DNA of 64,000 nt from Ctenosaura bakeri (lineage: Eukaryota > Chordata > Lepidosauria > Squamata > Iguanidae), in assembly GCA_948474755.1 (NCBI GenBank), contig CAOLHI010000924.1, positions 124,001 to 188,000 of the forward strand, in the 5' to 3' direction. The position numbers and the translations under genes are program-made. The notes below the pieces were generated by a model, which was given only the letters and a program-made list of their open reading frames with translations, made no database searches and was not told the DNA's origin. The number at the start of each line of letters is the position of its first letter. Position 1 is the first letter of the stretch. This document shows, piece after piece, positions 1 through 15,000 of the stretch.

Positions 1-42
1 GCTGATCAGATGACTTAGACCTTCTTGCTGCTGCTTCAAATG
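1..42 (-). CDS. NUP54: NUP54 coding exon 13, partial
   Basis: Fourteen codons reading HLKQQQEGLSHLIS after a TCTAG acceptor at 44-43. The remaining about 28 C-terminal residues expected from human, the stop codon and the 3' UTR are outside the window. Confidence 0.93.
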
Positions 43-3000
43 CTAGAAGACAGAGAAAGAAGTCAAGCAAATGCTTCTTCTTGCTGACCTTTTCAAGCAA
101 GATTGGCAAGAAATTGACAATCAGCACACAGTTTGTAAAACGCAATAAGGAAGTCACAACTTCCTATCCTTACCCTTTGTCTCCCTGAGGATCAGTAGGT
201 GGCACAAAGACAGTGATTTATTTGGGGGGAAAATGGGTGCTAAAAGCCTCTCTTTCATGTACAGTAACCTTTGAATCAGATTCCAGTATTAGGTCATGAT
301 GCAACATGACTAAGCTCTGATTAGAAAACTTGTATCTATCAAAGACCTGTTTATCGCATTACTAGTATTTTCACTGACACTTTAAAACCGAAAGTACATT
401 AATAGATTAATACAAATAAGCTACTGTTGTTAGTTAACAAAGAACTCCATGCAAATCACGTATGTGCCAAGCAAGCAAACAAACTTCTGGCACAGAAATG
501 GCATCCCTGGAATCTCACAGTATTTTTTATCTAATAAACAAAGCTTCAAGGATTCATCTGAAGGCAAATCTCTTGGTTTACACACATATTTCAGCTATCT
601 TTCTTGCACCCTATCCCTTGCAACAGAAGTGCCAAATTCTATAAGCATAAATTATTGTTGTGTGCCTTCAAGTCGCTTCCAACTTTTGGCAATCCAAAGG
701 TGAACTTATCACAGAGTTTTCTGGGGGCTAAGTGTGTGAGATGCACCCAAGGTCACCCAATAGGTTTCCATGGCCAAGCAAGGAATCAAACCCTGGTCTC
801 CAGGGCCATAATCCAGTGCTTAAACCACTGCATCAAGCTGGCTCTGAGAATAAATACTGGAAGTAAAATACATATCAAAGTGCTTTCTATTCTAAATAAA
901 CTTTTATTCTGTGGACAGAATTCTACTTTTATGCAGCTAAGCACAAAGGCCTACTCTTGTCTTCTGGATAGCACTGTAGCACATTGTTATAATTTATGGC
1001 CCATTCTAGAGGCTTCAGATTCAGTTAGTAACCAGGTTTCTTTATTAATGATGGTGAACAAAAGCTAGGAAAGAAACTTGCCTTTGTCTATCAACCATTT
1101 GGGTTTATAGCCTGTAGCAGTAGACGCAGTAAACTGTATGTCAGTTGCTGAGGAATGCAAATTAGCAGTTGCAGTTATAATGAGATCCTACAGGTAGACA
1201 TCCCAAAGGTAACTGCTTGGCCACTCTATATAAGCAGAATGCTGCTCTAGATATCAGATGGGCCTTTGGTCTGATATACTTTGGCTCTCTGTATGTTATG
1301 ATTGGATTTGCAAAGACAACTAAGAATTTACTACACACCTGCTTGATTTCACGCAATAGGTCAGCATCAATGTAGTACCTCTCTTCTGATCTCACAGCGC
1401 CAAAGTGGTTCTGCATCCTAATCTGAGACATCAGCTCATTCAGTCGACCCTGGAAGAGAAAGACAGAAGTTGTAGTTGACTTTGTTTTTGTCACTGATTA
1501 GATTAGGCAATAGTTGTAACAAGTATCAACAGATTAATTTTAAAGAAGTTCTATTAACGGCATCACCAAGCTCCATTTCTCAGATATAATGTATCAAAGC
1601 AGTATGATAGAGTGAACTCAAGCTGAGCATGAAAAATCTGCATTTCCCCCACCTACCTCTCTTCCCATCAGGTAGAACAATTTAGCAGATCAAGGAGAAA
1701 AGTTTAGATTTTCCCAAGAGCTTAGCTGTGTACTTGAATGGATTTGGAAGTTGTGTTTCATAGAATATTCAAAGGTGTGACTCTACCACCTGCAGTCTGA
1801 AACACTGTATGTTCTATTCTGCCACCTTACTCTGCAAATGAAGCCACTGTTAGCAAGACTAGTAAAGATCTCACCCACAAGCCCTGGAGAAACGCAAAAT
1901 AACTGACAAGAATGACTGGTGAATTACATGGCCTAACTCATTATTTTCTTCCTCTGAGGATGCAAAGCTTAAGCCTGGTTACTTTAAATTAAGCCTCACT
2001 TTTCAGGTTGGGAGGCTTTTGAAAATGCATCAGCAATGGAGTAGCAGCCTACTTCAAAGTTGCTCAGGGTTTTCTGAAGTCACTTATTTTAGAATTTACC
2101 AAGAAAGTTACCACCACGTTAACATGCATCTAAACTTGAGAACTTCAGTGGAACAGGAAGAACAGCAATGACTAATTGCTAACAATAACTAACAATGACA
2201 TGGATGGTAGAGCCCTAAATCCAACTACTAATTTCAACAACACCAACTCACTCATGACATCCCACAGATGCAGTGTGTCTGCTCTAGTTGGGAGCAGTAA
2301 TTGGATTTAGGCTGTCTTTGATGTTACAGCCTGGGAGATTTAAGACTGACACAAAAAAAAGTTCATGGGGAAAATATCAGGGCAAATTCACAGTTCTGCT
2401 TGCCATTACTTTAGCATCTCGCCCGAGGCCTTGAGCTGCTAACCTTGAACTGTGTTGGTGCATTAAGTTCACACTGAATTGTATCCAACTGTACACGGAG
2501 CTGTTCCTCATCAGCTTGGATGGCATAGCCACTTTTCCTCTGGATCTCTTGCTTGATTAAAACCTGTGCAAAGAAAGATTCTACATATCAGAAGGCTGTC
2601 TTTATCTAAAGGGAATGTATTCTGCATACAGACATGTAAAAGGCAAGCACAGAATGGAGAACCACCCCTACCAAAAATGTATACTTAATGCCTTGCTGCT
2701 GCCACTTCTCCTCTCAAGTAATCAGCCTCAGGAAGTAGGTCTACAACCATGATGACTGTAGGAAACCTCCATGTTCACAGGCAGTGTGGCTCTAGCACAC
2801 TGCTGTGGAGTGAAGAGTTAGAAGAGACTAAATGAAGGGCCTTCATTTCCTGCCTATTGGCTTCCCAGAAGTACATGGCTGGCCACTGTTATATCAAAAG
2901 CTGGAATTGCATGGGACTCGGAGTCCTCCTTCTATGATCTTAGATATCATACCCTTAGTGTAGAGGGAAGACTGAGACAAGTTGTTGTTTATTGCTGTCA

Positions 3001-6000
3001 AGTCAGCTTCCACTTATAGTGACCCCATGAACGGGAGACCTCTACAACACACTGTCATCAAGAGGTTCTGAAAACTCACAGCTATGGCTTCCCCCATTTA
3101 GTCTATCAAGCTGTAATGTGATCTTCTTTTCCTACTGCCTCTAACTTCACCATCTTTTCTAACAAGTCATGTCCTCTCATGATGTGGCCAAAGTACGATA
3201 GCCGGTTTGGTCATTTTGGCTCATAGGGAAAGTTCTGGCTTGATTTGCTTCTGAACCCATTTATGGCTCATTTTGGCAGTCCATGGCATCCACAAAACTC
3301 TCCTCCAGCACCACATTTCAAATGAATTGATACTCTTCCTGGAAATACAGTACATGAATAATCCTGACTTTGGTATTCAATGATTAAAAAGTATCTGAGA
3401 CAATAATGTGAGGTAAAAAGGGCACCTAGTAACTGTTCAAACTGACACTTGAACTTAAGGTTTTCTGAACTCTCAGCAGTCTCAATCTGCCATTACCATA
3501 TAGATAAAAGCAAAGGCCTACCTGTAATGTTCTGTGAGAAAGGTCCATAAGTTTCCTTTTATACTGAGCTATTTTGGCCATTGTTGTAGTCTGGTTTTTT
3601 TGAAGCTCACTAATGTCTTCTGAGATTATCTAGAGACAGGGAGAGATGAGTTCAACTGTACAGCAGGAATACATATGTTTGGATTGTACAACCTTATTTA
3701 ACCCTTGGTATTCCTTATAATTTATTAGCCTTTCAAATCTCGAGGGTGCAGTCTGTAATTAGTAACAGAATTATGGGGCTGGAAGCAATTCAATGGTATC
3801 ATCCTACCTAAAAGGAAAAGCATACTAACTCTCCATAAAATATAACACACACATATATTTCAGATCACAACTTGTGCAGAGAACACCGCCACATGTGGTG
3901 AACCACACTGCCAATGCTTTGTCAGAAAACTTAGTTACCAGTCACCTGATTCTAACAATTAGATTTAAGCAGCTTTGGTAACAGAATCAACTCTACAATT
4001 ATCAGTTCTTCAGGTAAAGTAATCTCATTGATACAGCCACTGGAAAGAATAAGCCAGGGTGGTCAAACTTCAACAAGAACACATGTAGTGGTGGGAACTC
4101 CTGCACCAGGGATGGCAAATAAGTGCAGGGATCTTATCTTTCCTTTCCTCTAGTGCCTATCTCAGTTCAGCTGCCAATCTCTTCAGTAGAAAAGTGTGGC
4201 CTGCAGCACTTTGGACTGCTGTCTTATAAATTCCTCCTCTTCCAAAACAGGGAAGAAGGCCTATCTCTTCTTCAGCTCTGGTTACTTTCCTTATATATCA
4301 TAATACCTTCTCATCCCCATCTGAATATTTTATCAGTGGCAGATGCTATCTTTGACATACAAAACTCACGATTTACAATGCAAAGTTGGTCAATCTTTTA
4401 GACAAAGCATCTGTAGTCATATTTCACAGGGTGCGAGTGAAGAAAGCGACTCACATCTAATCTTGTTTGATGCTGCTTTGTCATTTGGTCTTGGACCTTC
4501 AGCCTCCTCAGGAGTTCTTTGAAGCCAACCATTGGCACCGGAATTAGTCTACAGAAAAGAATCGATGTATTATTTTCTTTTTTCTGCAAAGCAAATGCTA
4601 CAAATCCAGAAGCTAGTACTTTATAAAGATGGACAGAAGATACCAAAAAGAAGAAAAGGTTATCCTAAATGGGGAAGCAGGATTTCTTGTCTCCCCTTCA
4701 TAAGAAAAAACACTTTTTTTGGTCATCGATAATTTCGAAGCACTTTAACCTAGTTCATACAAAGATGCATACCACTTCATTTCTCTAATTAGACTGCCAC
4801 TGATTTGATGCCTTGCAGTTGAAAGTGTCCAGTTATCCCTCTGTAAAATATTTTGTCTGGGGCTATCTAAGAAGTTACTAACAAAAATAGAAAGCCAACA
4901 ACAAGCATGCTTATACAGGTCATCATAAATATACATGTTTAGAATTACAAGAAAAGGAAACCAAATAACCACATCAGCACTTGCAACAATTTGTTATAGT
5001 TTTGACAAGCTCCAGTGAGGCAAACCTTGGTTCACTTCCCAAGTCACTGTTTACAGCCTCAGTAAACTCAGATCTTATTTAAAAGTTTAGAAAAGGTGTG
5101 CAGTACAACTCAATAAACTGTACAAACCAGAACACAAATAAATATACTCAATTATCAGAAACCTCCTTCAACATGAACTTTTAGCACCGATTTTTCCCAG
5201 TATGGTCGCTTTTAATACAGGGAGACATTCAGATCTCCAAGCTCCCACGCAGATTCTGCGAAGCTTCAGTTCTGCATGTTCCAACAATGAATTTAAATTA
5301 TGTTTTCAGAGGCACTAAATGTTTTCAGATCCTAAGGCCTGTGACTATTTTCCACCTGCTCTTCCTGAGTGCTGTAGTCTTCAAAATGTGCTTGATTTTA
5401 TATTATCAAAAGTTCATTTTCACTATTCCTCCCTCAGAAAGACAGCAAGCCACACACGTCTTCAAAGCCACTTTGCAAACCAGCTTACTCACTTTTCAGG
5501 ATCTGGATTATCCACTTTGGCCTGTTCCCAAATGATGGGGTCAACACCTGCAAGGGAGGAAAAAGTAACATCAGTAAAGATAATCTCTGAGATGGTATAT
5601 CCTCTTTTCCCAACTTTCTATTACTGAAGTGCTTTCTAAGCACCAGAAAGAGGCACTTAAGAGGTCTGTCTAAATGTATTTCTTCAGTGAGAAGTTGTAT
5701 GTCTTGAAGATGTGAAACATTATCCATCACCAACCAACCCCACAATAGCTGAGCTAGAAGACTAACTGCTATTTAGATGTCTTTATCAACAGTGCATAGA
5801 AACAGGATGACAAGGGGCTCAAGTATCAATCCCCTACTCTATTAACACATCCCATACTGAAAAAGCACTGTACTCTTCATTCTGCCCCCATTTCAACAGG
5901 GCTAGCATATCATCCAGACAACAGTTTAGCTATAACACGCAGTACCTGCAGGAGGATGCTGTAGCAGCTGCTTGACTTGTGCAGGTGAGAGCTCTGTTCT

Positions 6001-9000
6001 AGCCATGGTCAGGGTAACTCCGAGCTGCTGTAGCTGGCTTTTTATGTTTGCTTGTTCAAAGTGTGCATACAGGGTGGTGGCTGGAACTCGCCTGGAAGTC
6101 CCATTTGGTGACCTCTCAACCACATAGATGATTACCTCAGTCCTAAGAGATCAATAAAACTATTGGGATTAATATATTGATTTTTATAAGATTTCACTTT
6201 CCGCTCTTGTTATTCTACAGGACAAAACTAGTTAGGACTATGTCACAATTGTGGGATATTACCATGAATACAGGCAGCGTTGCCCAATGCCAGCAAGGAT
6301 TGCATTTCAAGCCACTATTTTTCATCTGAAAGGAAAAACGTGCCATTAGGCACTGTGTTGAATGTACAGTTAGAAAAAATTATAAATCAAGTAACAAAAG
6401 TTTTTCAGTTGCAAGGGCACTCAGCACACCAATCACAGATCCTTCTGCCCCCTGAGTTTGTACTGATAAAACCAACAGGAGCAATGCAAAATAAGGTTTT
6501 CCTAAGGCAGGGATGGGCTATTGTGGAAGGCTAGGGATTGTATTAGTCCCCCAAAAGGACTGTACCTGGCTGCTCTCCAGGCACCTCTCATCCTTCTCCA
6601 GTCAGTGAATAGCCAGTAGGAGAAGCAGAAGCACAATCTGGCAATTCAAAGATGCCTTCTTGGTGTTGGGGACACAGAAGTGCACAGACAGAGCATTATG
6701 CTTGCTGCCCAATGTAGGATATTGGCCCAGGTGTCTCACTGGCAAAAGGAGAAGAGCGGAAAACCAAATGGAATGGGCGGGAAACTATAGCAGCTGACCA
6801 TCCTCACACCAGAGATATGAAGATAGCTAATCTGCTTAGATACAATCAGAATGTTAATGTGTACAATCAACAATCTATACAATTCACTCACAGGTCATCT
6901 GGCATTGTCTTTACGCCGTCAACATTTACAGTGAGAGTCTGGTTTGAACCTAAGAGTTTGTGTAACGATTCCACAAGTTGTTGCTGCTGACTTCGGATCT
7001 CTGCTTCCTTTTTGCTGAAAACCAATGCAACCAAGCCATCTTCATCCTTGTTGCTGGGCATGCAGCTGTAGCCCACAGCCTGCGAAAGACAACAGCCTCT
7101 TGAGTTTAAAAAAGACAGGGAACCATTTTTCTGCACCAATACAGCACTAGAGAGACATGAAAGATAACAGGTACTCCATGTAAAGTAGCCACAGAGATTA
7201 CCACAAAATACCTCAAAATAATTTCAACTATCTCACTGACAAACCATTTTAAGTTAAATGGCCTTCAGATAGATATATGCAGACTCATCATACCTTAAAT
7301 CTGCAGAATGGGTTCTCCTGTGTGAATTCCACTGGGGCAATGTTACTGTTGAAATATCCTTTGCCTGTGCCCCAAAATGCCTGCAGCTGGTTCCATTTGG
7401 CCAAAATAGCATCTCGTTCATCTCCCAAGAGTGTGGGTGCAGAAAGGGCACTTGCTGTGTTTATCAGTTGGTTGGATTGGGTAGGAGCCTGAGCAGGTTG
7501 ACTGAAGAGGCCTCCAAGTGCTAAAAATTGGACAGAAAGACAATTGTTCACAGAGGCACAAAAATGACACACACAAGTGCAGTCATTCAAAGTTACCACC
7601 ACTGCTTCTTTTTCCAAACTGTCCAACAACCTATAAGAAACACTGTCCTACCCCAACACCACAAATCTTGCAGAAGCAACCAGCACACAGGACCAAGCTT
7701 AAGGGTCCAGGGTGCCAAGATGAAGGTACCAACCTGGGTGCACAAGACTCAAGTGTTAATCTGAGCATCCTATCTACAGTGATCTCGGTTGAGAAAAAAA
7801 AGAGCAGTACATGTCTTTAAACTTCCCTGCCCCAGGTTCTACAGATTATTTAGGTACTAACTACAAAAAGAATTTCCACCAATTAATTTCTGTATGTTCC
7901 CTTTTCAATTTCCTGTTTGATGCTGTTGTTTAAAAAAATCAGCAGAAGATGGCTTTACATTAAAATTATATTACCCAGCACTACAAATATACTAAACTGT
8001 CAAGTCATAGCCATGTAAAAATAAGATGAAGATGGTTCTGAGAAAGTGCTGAGATGATATTTTGATATGGACCTGAACATCTGCATCTCTTTCCCTAAAA
8101 ACTATCCTCAAGTTACACTGGGGGCAGGGAGGGAACACTCTTCCTGTATGTGGATGGTGCTTTCAAACTAGCCCTTGAGACAATATGCAGATACTTCAGT
8201 ATCAACACTGGTTCTATTTACTTTTGAAGCAAACAGAAAACATTATAGTAGTAATATTGGTGAAGATATCGCAGAAGAGTAAAAAGTTAAAGGTGGAAAA
8301 ACACCCTACTCTTGATAGACCTGAAGACTACATTTTTCTTCTCAAACACACACACACACACACACATACCCTTTCCTCTTCATCCTCCTTTCCTCTTGTA
8401 TTGTTTCTTTTTAAGACAGTAATCCTCCAGGCAGGAATCACCTTATTTTAATTGACTGTGCTTAAGCCAGTCTGTTAGCATTTTTTTTGGCAGAGAAGAA
8501 GAATAATCATACTATACATTAATACATGTAACATATTCCATGCTGTGAATTAGGGACCGGTAGCAGAAGCCCTTAAAACCAAGTCTAACCTCCACTCAAA
8601 GAGTACCAGCATGTGTCCCCCAACTGTCAGCACAATGACAGGAGAGAGAAATAGAATGGTGGCTATGATAATAGGTTTCGGTTCTAATTCAGTCTGAAGG
8701 ACAGAGGTCAAGAGGTGGCAAGATAGCTTTTTATCCTTTCTTCAAAGATCATGGAAAATAAATCTCTGCCCATGAATTTCAATCTGGCTTTACAATATAT
8801 TTTTCATGGGCATTTTCAGCAGCAGCAGCAACAACAAAAAGTAACGTTTGACATAAGTGAGCCTACTAAAAGTAATAGTTATGATGGTCACTTGAAAAAC
8901 TCAGCCAACATGCAGTTGACAAATTCTATCTCTTTGCCTGAGGGGTGGCTAACCAGCAGGTGATAAGAATGAAAGGGTAGCACATTCCTTGAGGATAGCT

Positions 9001-12000
9001 ATATCTCAGTCACAGGAAAGAAAAAGATGCTGCTGCCCTCTAGGGAAAGAACAGTTTAACATACAGACATTAACATACAGGCATTAAGTACAATCTATGA
9101 AAAGAACTAGCTTTGACATACTTACTGGGTTGCTGTTGCTGGGTGTTGAAACCACCAAATCCCAAACCTGTCCCCAAGCCTGTGCCAAGGCCAGTACCAG
9201 TGCCTGTTGCTGTTCCAAAGCCAGTACCAAATCCAAAACCTTTGTTTTGGGTAGCACCAAATATCCCTTGAAATAAGAAACAAGAAAAAAAAAACAGAGT
9301 GAAGAATTGCTAATGAAGAGATTAATTTCCTCCAACTAGTAACCAGAAAAACAACTAATATGTAACCAAAATAATGGACTCTTACCAGTGGCACCTGTGT
9401 TGGTAGGAGCTGAGAAGCTAAATGTAGATCCACTTGTGGTAGTTGTCGTCCCAAACCCGCCAAAGGCCCCTGATGAATCAAATGTACAGGTCAAAAAAGA
9501 GAGCTAAGATCTCAAAAAGCAAAGAAGTTTGATGCTCACATGCTGGTAGGTTGAAGGAAGTGAGATGGTAACAAATGGGTGCAGCTGATATGATCAAGAA
9601 ACATCTCATACTCATACATTATCCTCATATAAAGTGAGAGCTATTGCACTGAAAAGTAGGCAACACTGACACACTTAGACCTGATTGATCTTTACAGACA
9701 AATTGCATCGCTACTTTTCTCAGTTCTGGTTATTTGGATGGTGGTAGTAACTGCTATTACTGGAGAAAACACATTATATCCATCCATCCCTGTAACAATA
9801 GGTAGACCATTTCTTTTAGTGTTAACTTGGATGCTAGCTTCTAATGTTTAGCAGAGTACAAGAATCTGCAACAATTTCTCAAGTAAGGCATGGATGCTGT
9901 CTAAAATAAAGCCATGCAACCTTCCTGCCAAAGCAAACATGAGCATGACCAAAACCTGAGTGAACCAGTATGCTGTTTTCTTCTACTTTATCTGGTCACA
10001 CTTCTTCCAATGTCAAATAAAGCATCCACCCAGGCCACAATTCAACCCTAAAAGTTCTAAAGCACAAATGTTTTCTCCAAGCCTCAAAGTCCTGACTGAC
10101 AGGCCAGGGAATCTCACACTCTGGATGCATCTAAGTGTTCTCTGGTGGCACCCATAACCTATTTTTCTGGACAGATCTGCCTGAGAGATGCCCTCTCCTA
10201 TTTACTGACATTACCAGAACACTAATTACTAATTTTTCTAAAGCACACAGTAAAAAACAGACAGGGAAAATCCATCTCCTTTAGTGAATTTGGTGGTAGT
10301 GAAAAACCCTTTGTTACCTTTTCAAGACTAGAGACCAGTGGGTGGGCACTGGGGCAAATAAAAACGGAACCTGCCCAGGGCAGGAGCAAGAATTGAACTC
10401 CTCTGTGTTGTCTTGCCACATTCCAGGCAATATGCTAGTGTGATATGGAGCTGGTCTGCTGGAGCCCTACAGCTACATACTCTGCCCTTGTCATGGGTTG
10501 GATGGAATATTGACCACCCCTTGCAACTGGGGTGGAAGAAGCAATATTTTTTAACAAAGAAAAAACCTATTCAGTACAATACCCACTCTTAAAAACTACT
10601 CTAGCATATCAGTGTTCATCATGTGACCTACAGACCTCAATGACACCTAAACAGGTGACTGGCATAGATTATTGTCTTGTGAACTCTCCTTACATGGTAG
10701 AATATTTTCCGCCTTAGAAGCCCAAATAGGTGCCAGGGAACTCATTAAATAGCTTCACTTCATCCAGGAAGGAGCCCACAGACACAGCTTCAATTAATAC
10801 AGGGGGTTTTATCTGTCTTTAAGGTCACTTTGTCTGATACCAGCACCTATACTGATCCTGCTAGCCTGTTTGAACAAGCACCATGCTTGTTCCAAATACA
10901 TTGCTTCCGCTAGTCTGGAAGCATCCTAAATCTATCCGAACTTGCAATCCGTACTTGTGCATGACAAGACTAGACTAGACTTACAGCTACTTTTTTTTCC
11001 AAAACCACTTTAATGTGACAATGCTAACCACTGCAATCCAGCATGTTTGTGTTATGCGTTCTTTCTTTAACATCAGTTCTCCAAATGCAATTTTCAACTG
11101 ACAGAAAGTACAGTTGAAGAAGCAATTCCGTCCAGCCACAGAGCAAATGAATTATGATTTGGATTAGTATCTGAACAACTGGTTTTGAATTGCTAACATG
11201 AGAGTAATACAACACAAAGTATTAAAACTGTTGCATAATACAATACAAAAACAATGGGACTATGGAATGGTTATAATTTTATATACGAACAGCTACAACA
11301 ACTAAAGGCTAAAAATATTCAAAATACTAAACATTAGTACCTGGCAAATTTCTGAAAATGGACATATCAGTGTCTGACTATTCAAACTCAGCTAAAACTG
11401 GAGAATCAACTCATCCTACAACCAACAGATTAGAGGTTAGAGCTCAGAATATTTAAAAATCTGGAGCTTTTTGTCAAAATTAGCATGATCTCTAAGTCCG
11501 AAAGTGAGGACTGTTGTTTTGTTTTGAGCTGATCGTATAAAATTTGTTTCTTTCACAAAACCTTGATAAATTGTGGCGGGTTCACAATGACTGAAATCCA
11601 ATGAAGAGACACAGGAAAGAGGGGAAAACATAAATGCTGTAGAGTCCAAGAATTCGAGATACAGAAAATGCATTTTTAAAAGTTAACTTTGCAGATGCTC
11701 AGCACCATTACCAAGCAATCATAATTTTACATCCCTATTTGCAGCCTCTGTATAATGACCCTGGCCTGGTCTGCTAGGATGCTAAGATACTTATGCTCAT
11801 TTTGTTTAGCAGAAGCCACTCTGCTGGTAGTATTTTTAGCAAAGTGCTATGGATTTCTACTTTAGCAGTTGCTGTTTGGCTTTCAATCTTGTGCTCATAA
11901 TTGACTTTGGGGGCAAAATCATATTTTGGTGAGTGAAGCTTTCTTTTGGCAAACGGTTTGGCTAACAATACCAAAACGCCTGATTAACCCCTGGTTTAAT

Positions 12001-15000
12001 AATCCAATCCATACCAACATGGATTCAAGGCTGGAGATACGAAGGCCTAGGAGGGGAAATAACCCCAGTTCCCTGCTCTCCCCCGCAAAAAGAGCCTCTC
12101 CTGTTCCAGGCCTTCACATATCTAAGGTTGATTCACATTTTAACAGAGCTTCACATACATACTGTAAACAGATGAATTATGGAGGGGAACTGAGAATTTT
12201 AACACCCCTTCCCATAAGAATTATAAGCCCCCCAACAGAAAGGAACATACATGGTGGGATATAAGCTAGGAAGGCATGATTGGCAGTACACCTTCCTGGG
12301 CCAGACATGGGCAGCTCCCCTTCACACTTTACATCAGCATCACAGCATGTAACTAATCAAACACTGTGTTCCCACAAGTGCTGGGCAATGTATGGATCAG
12401 CTCTCAGGCGATTCCATGGCTTTCTCAGCTGCACAGACTTCTCCATTCATTTCATAGGAAGACCTGACCTATGCTTTCTTCTATTTACATAAGAACTGTA
12501 TCACCCAGCAGAAAAAAATGGGGAAGCACTAGGTGCATTCAGACAAAGCTTTTTCTGTGCAAATGCCCTGCCTCATTCAGAAAAGTTTATGGGAGGTGCA
12601 GATGTTGCTTTCATTTAGCACAGTTCTCAACCTCTGGTCTTCCAGATGTTTTGGACTTCAGCTCCCAGAATTCTTGATTATTGCCCAAGCTGGCTAGAAC
12701 TTTTGAAACTGAACTCCAAATAACTGGAAGGCCAGAGGCTGGGAACCACTGATTTTACAGCAATTGCATTTTCCCTTCATTGTTTCTTCTTCTTCTTCTT
12801 CTTCTTCTTCTTCAGGAAAAAAAAACTTTTAAAGAAAAAGATGGAACAGCCATAGAACACTTCTCAGTGGTGAGCAATAGGAGACTTCTGTCTAGAAGCA
12901 TCCCTCTGTAACCATTACAGCTCTAGCACCCTTAAATAACTGCTGGGCCAGGACAGACATTTGGTCATAGCTGCTTCAACAATAAAACAGTCACTGGTCT
13001 CAGTTGATAAATTGTTTCAGAAACAAATCTGTGCTTTTAAATAGTTTAAGAATAAAAGCAAAGGAAATATTCCCCTTCCACTTACACTGTTCTAAAGCTG
13101 GACCCATGGATTTTAGTGCAATTTGCTGCCGTGAGATTAGACCTCACCTGGACTAAAAGCGAATTCTTGGACCCTTCCCAGCAACAACATAATTACAAAC
13201 ACCACTTGTGTGCATTCTCTACCTGCGCTGGCTAGACTGTTACCAAAATTGAATGGCGGCGTCGAGGTAGTAGAGACACCAAAATTCCCAATATTAAAAT
13301 TCACTGCAGGATTAGCAGTTAATCCGAAACCCCCAAAATTAAACCCACTGGCAGTGGAGTTTGCTGTTTCAAGCCCACCAAATCCTGATGAGCGGGAAGC
13401 AGAAAGAAAGCAACACAATGTTAGTGAGAAATCAAGCATCTAAACAGTAAAACTATTTTTGATTAGGAGAAATGAGAAAACAGATGTACAGGAAGCAAAA
13501 GACATCACTTTGTATCAAGCAGCGCTATTAACTAGAAGTTAGGATTTCTGTTTCTAATTCTGTAGGGCAAATTAAATTTATTGCCAAATACTATATCAGT
13601 TGTTACATCAAGCATATTAAAAAAGTGTTTTCCAGTATGAGAACATGGTGCTTTGAATGACTGATATTCTAGAAGGTTTGGAAATAATGAAGCTTGCAAT
13701 AAAGTGGGTCTTAAGATTTTCTAGACACAAAGCCACAACGAAGTGTAAAACTCTCGATAACCTTATTATTCCCCTTGCTCCATCTGTACTGAAGATACTA
13801 AAAAGACAGCAGTGCATCCATTACACGCTGATGCAACATATTTCACATTTATAATAGGCCTTTTGACTGTTCAAATCTCTCTACATACTATATTGTAGTT
13901 TTCATTATTAACACAGAGACAGCAGGTCAGCTACACATTGCAGTTTGCCAAGGGCGAAACACTCAGCTTTGGCAGTCCAGGTGTGTGACACCAAGAGGTT
14001 TGTCTAGCCCCTGGTGGGACACGGTATGTGTCTTTTAGGATGTATTGGTCCAGATAAGTCATGCATTCTGCATGCCTACTGTACAACACAGTAGGGCCTC
14101 TGTATCTGGTAGGCTTTGGTTCCAGTACTCCCCTGTGGAAACCAAAATTCACAGATGCTCAAGTCCCATTGCATACAATGGTGTAGTCTATGGTGTTCTT
14201 TATATCAAATGGCAAAATCAAAGTTTGCTTTCTGGTTTATTTATTTATCTATATGGAATACTTTCAAGCCATTATTGGTTGAATATATGATACAGAATGC
14301 AGGAAAATCAAAGGCTTATTGTGTATCAAAACAGAGTATTATTCAGATGTCAGGAACCTGAAACTAGAAGGTTGCCTAGATAATTCACATGAAGCAACAT
14401 CTGAATAAAAGAGTTTCTGGATCTCGGCTCACGTTCTTCAACTTTACATCTCAAAATGTGAAGGAGCATTGCCCTTGTTTAATTACTTGTTAAACTACTT
14501 TAACTTAAAAATGCTACTCCTTTGGTACCTTAAACTTCGGCTCACCTAGAGCAACACCGACTGATTTTTGAAAATATGCTAAGTTTCACAAATGTTCTAC
14601 ATTAAGGTCACAATGCATACAAAGCAACTCATGCTTGTTTTGAAATCTGAACCCTGGTCAAGATTCAATGGACTATTCACTGTCACAGCAAAGTACGCTG
14701 TATTTTCTCAAAATCTTCAATAATACAGCCTTTTCCCCAATCAAAGAATCATAAACAACAAATATAAATACAATCTGAGCATTAAAAAGATGTAAGTACA
14801 TATTTTGAAATAAATATTTGCAAGGGTTGGTAAGAAAAATGTGAATTTGAGGGACTCTGCAACTCCCCCTAGCACAGTGGTTCTCAACCTTCCTAATGCC
14901 GCGACCCCTTAATACAGTTCCTCGTGTTGTGGTGACCCCCAACCATAAAATCATTTTTGTTATTTATTTATTTATTTATTATTTGGTTGGTTAGTTAGTT

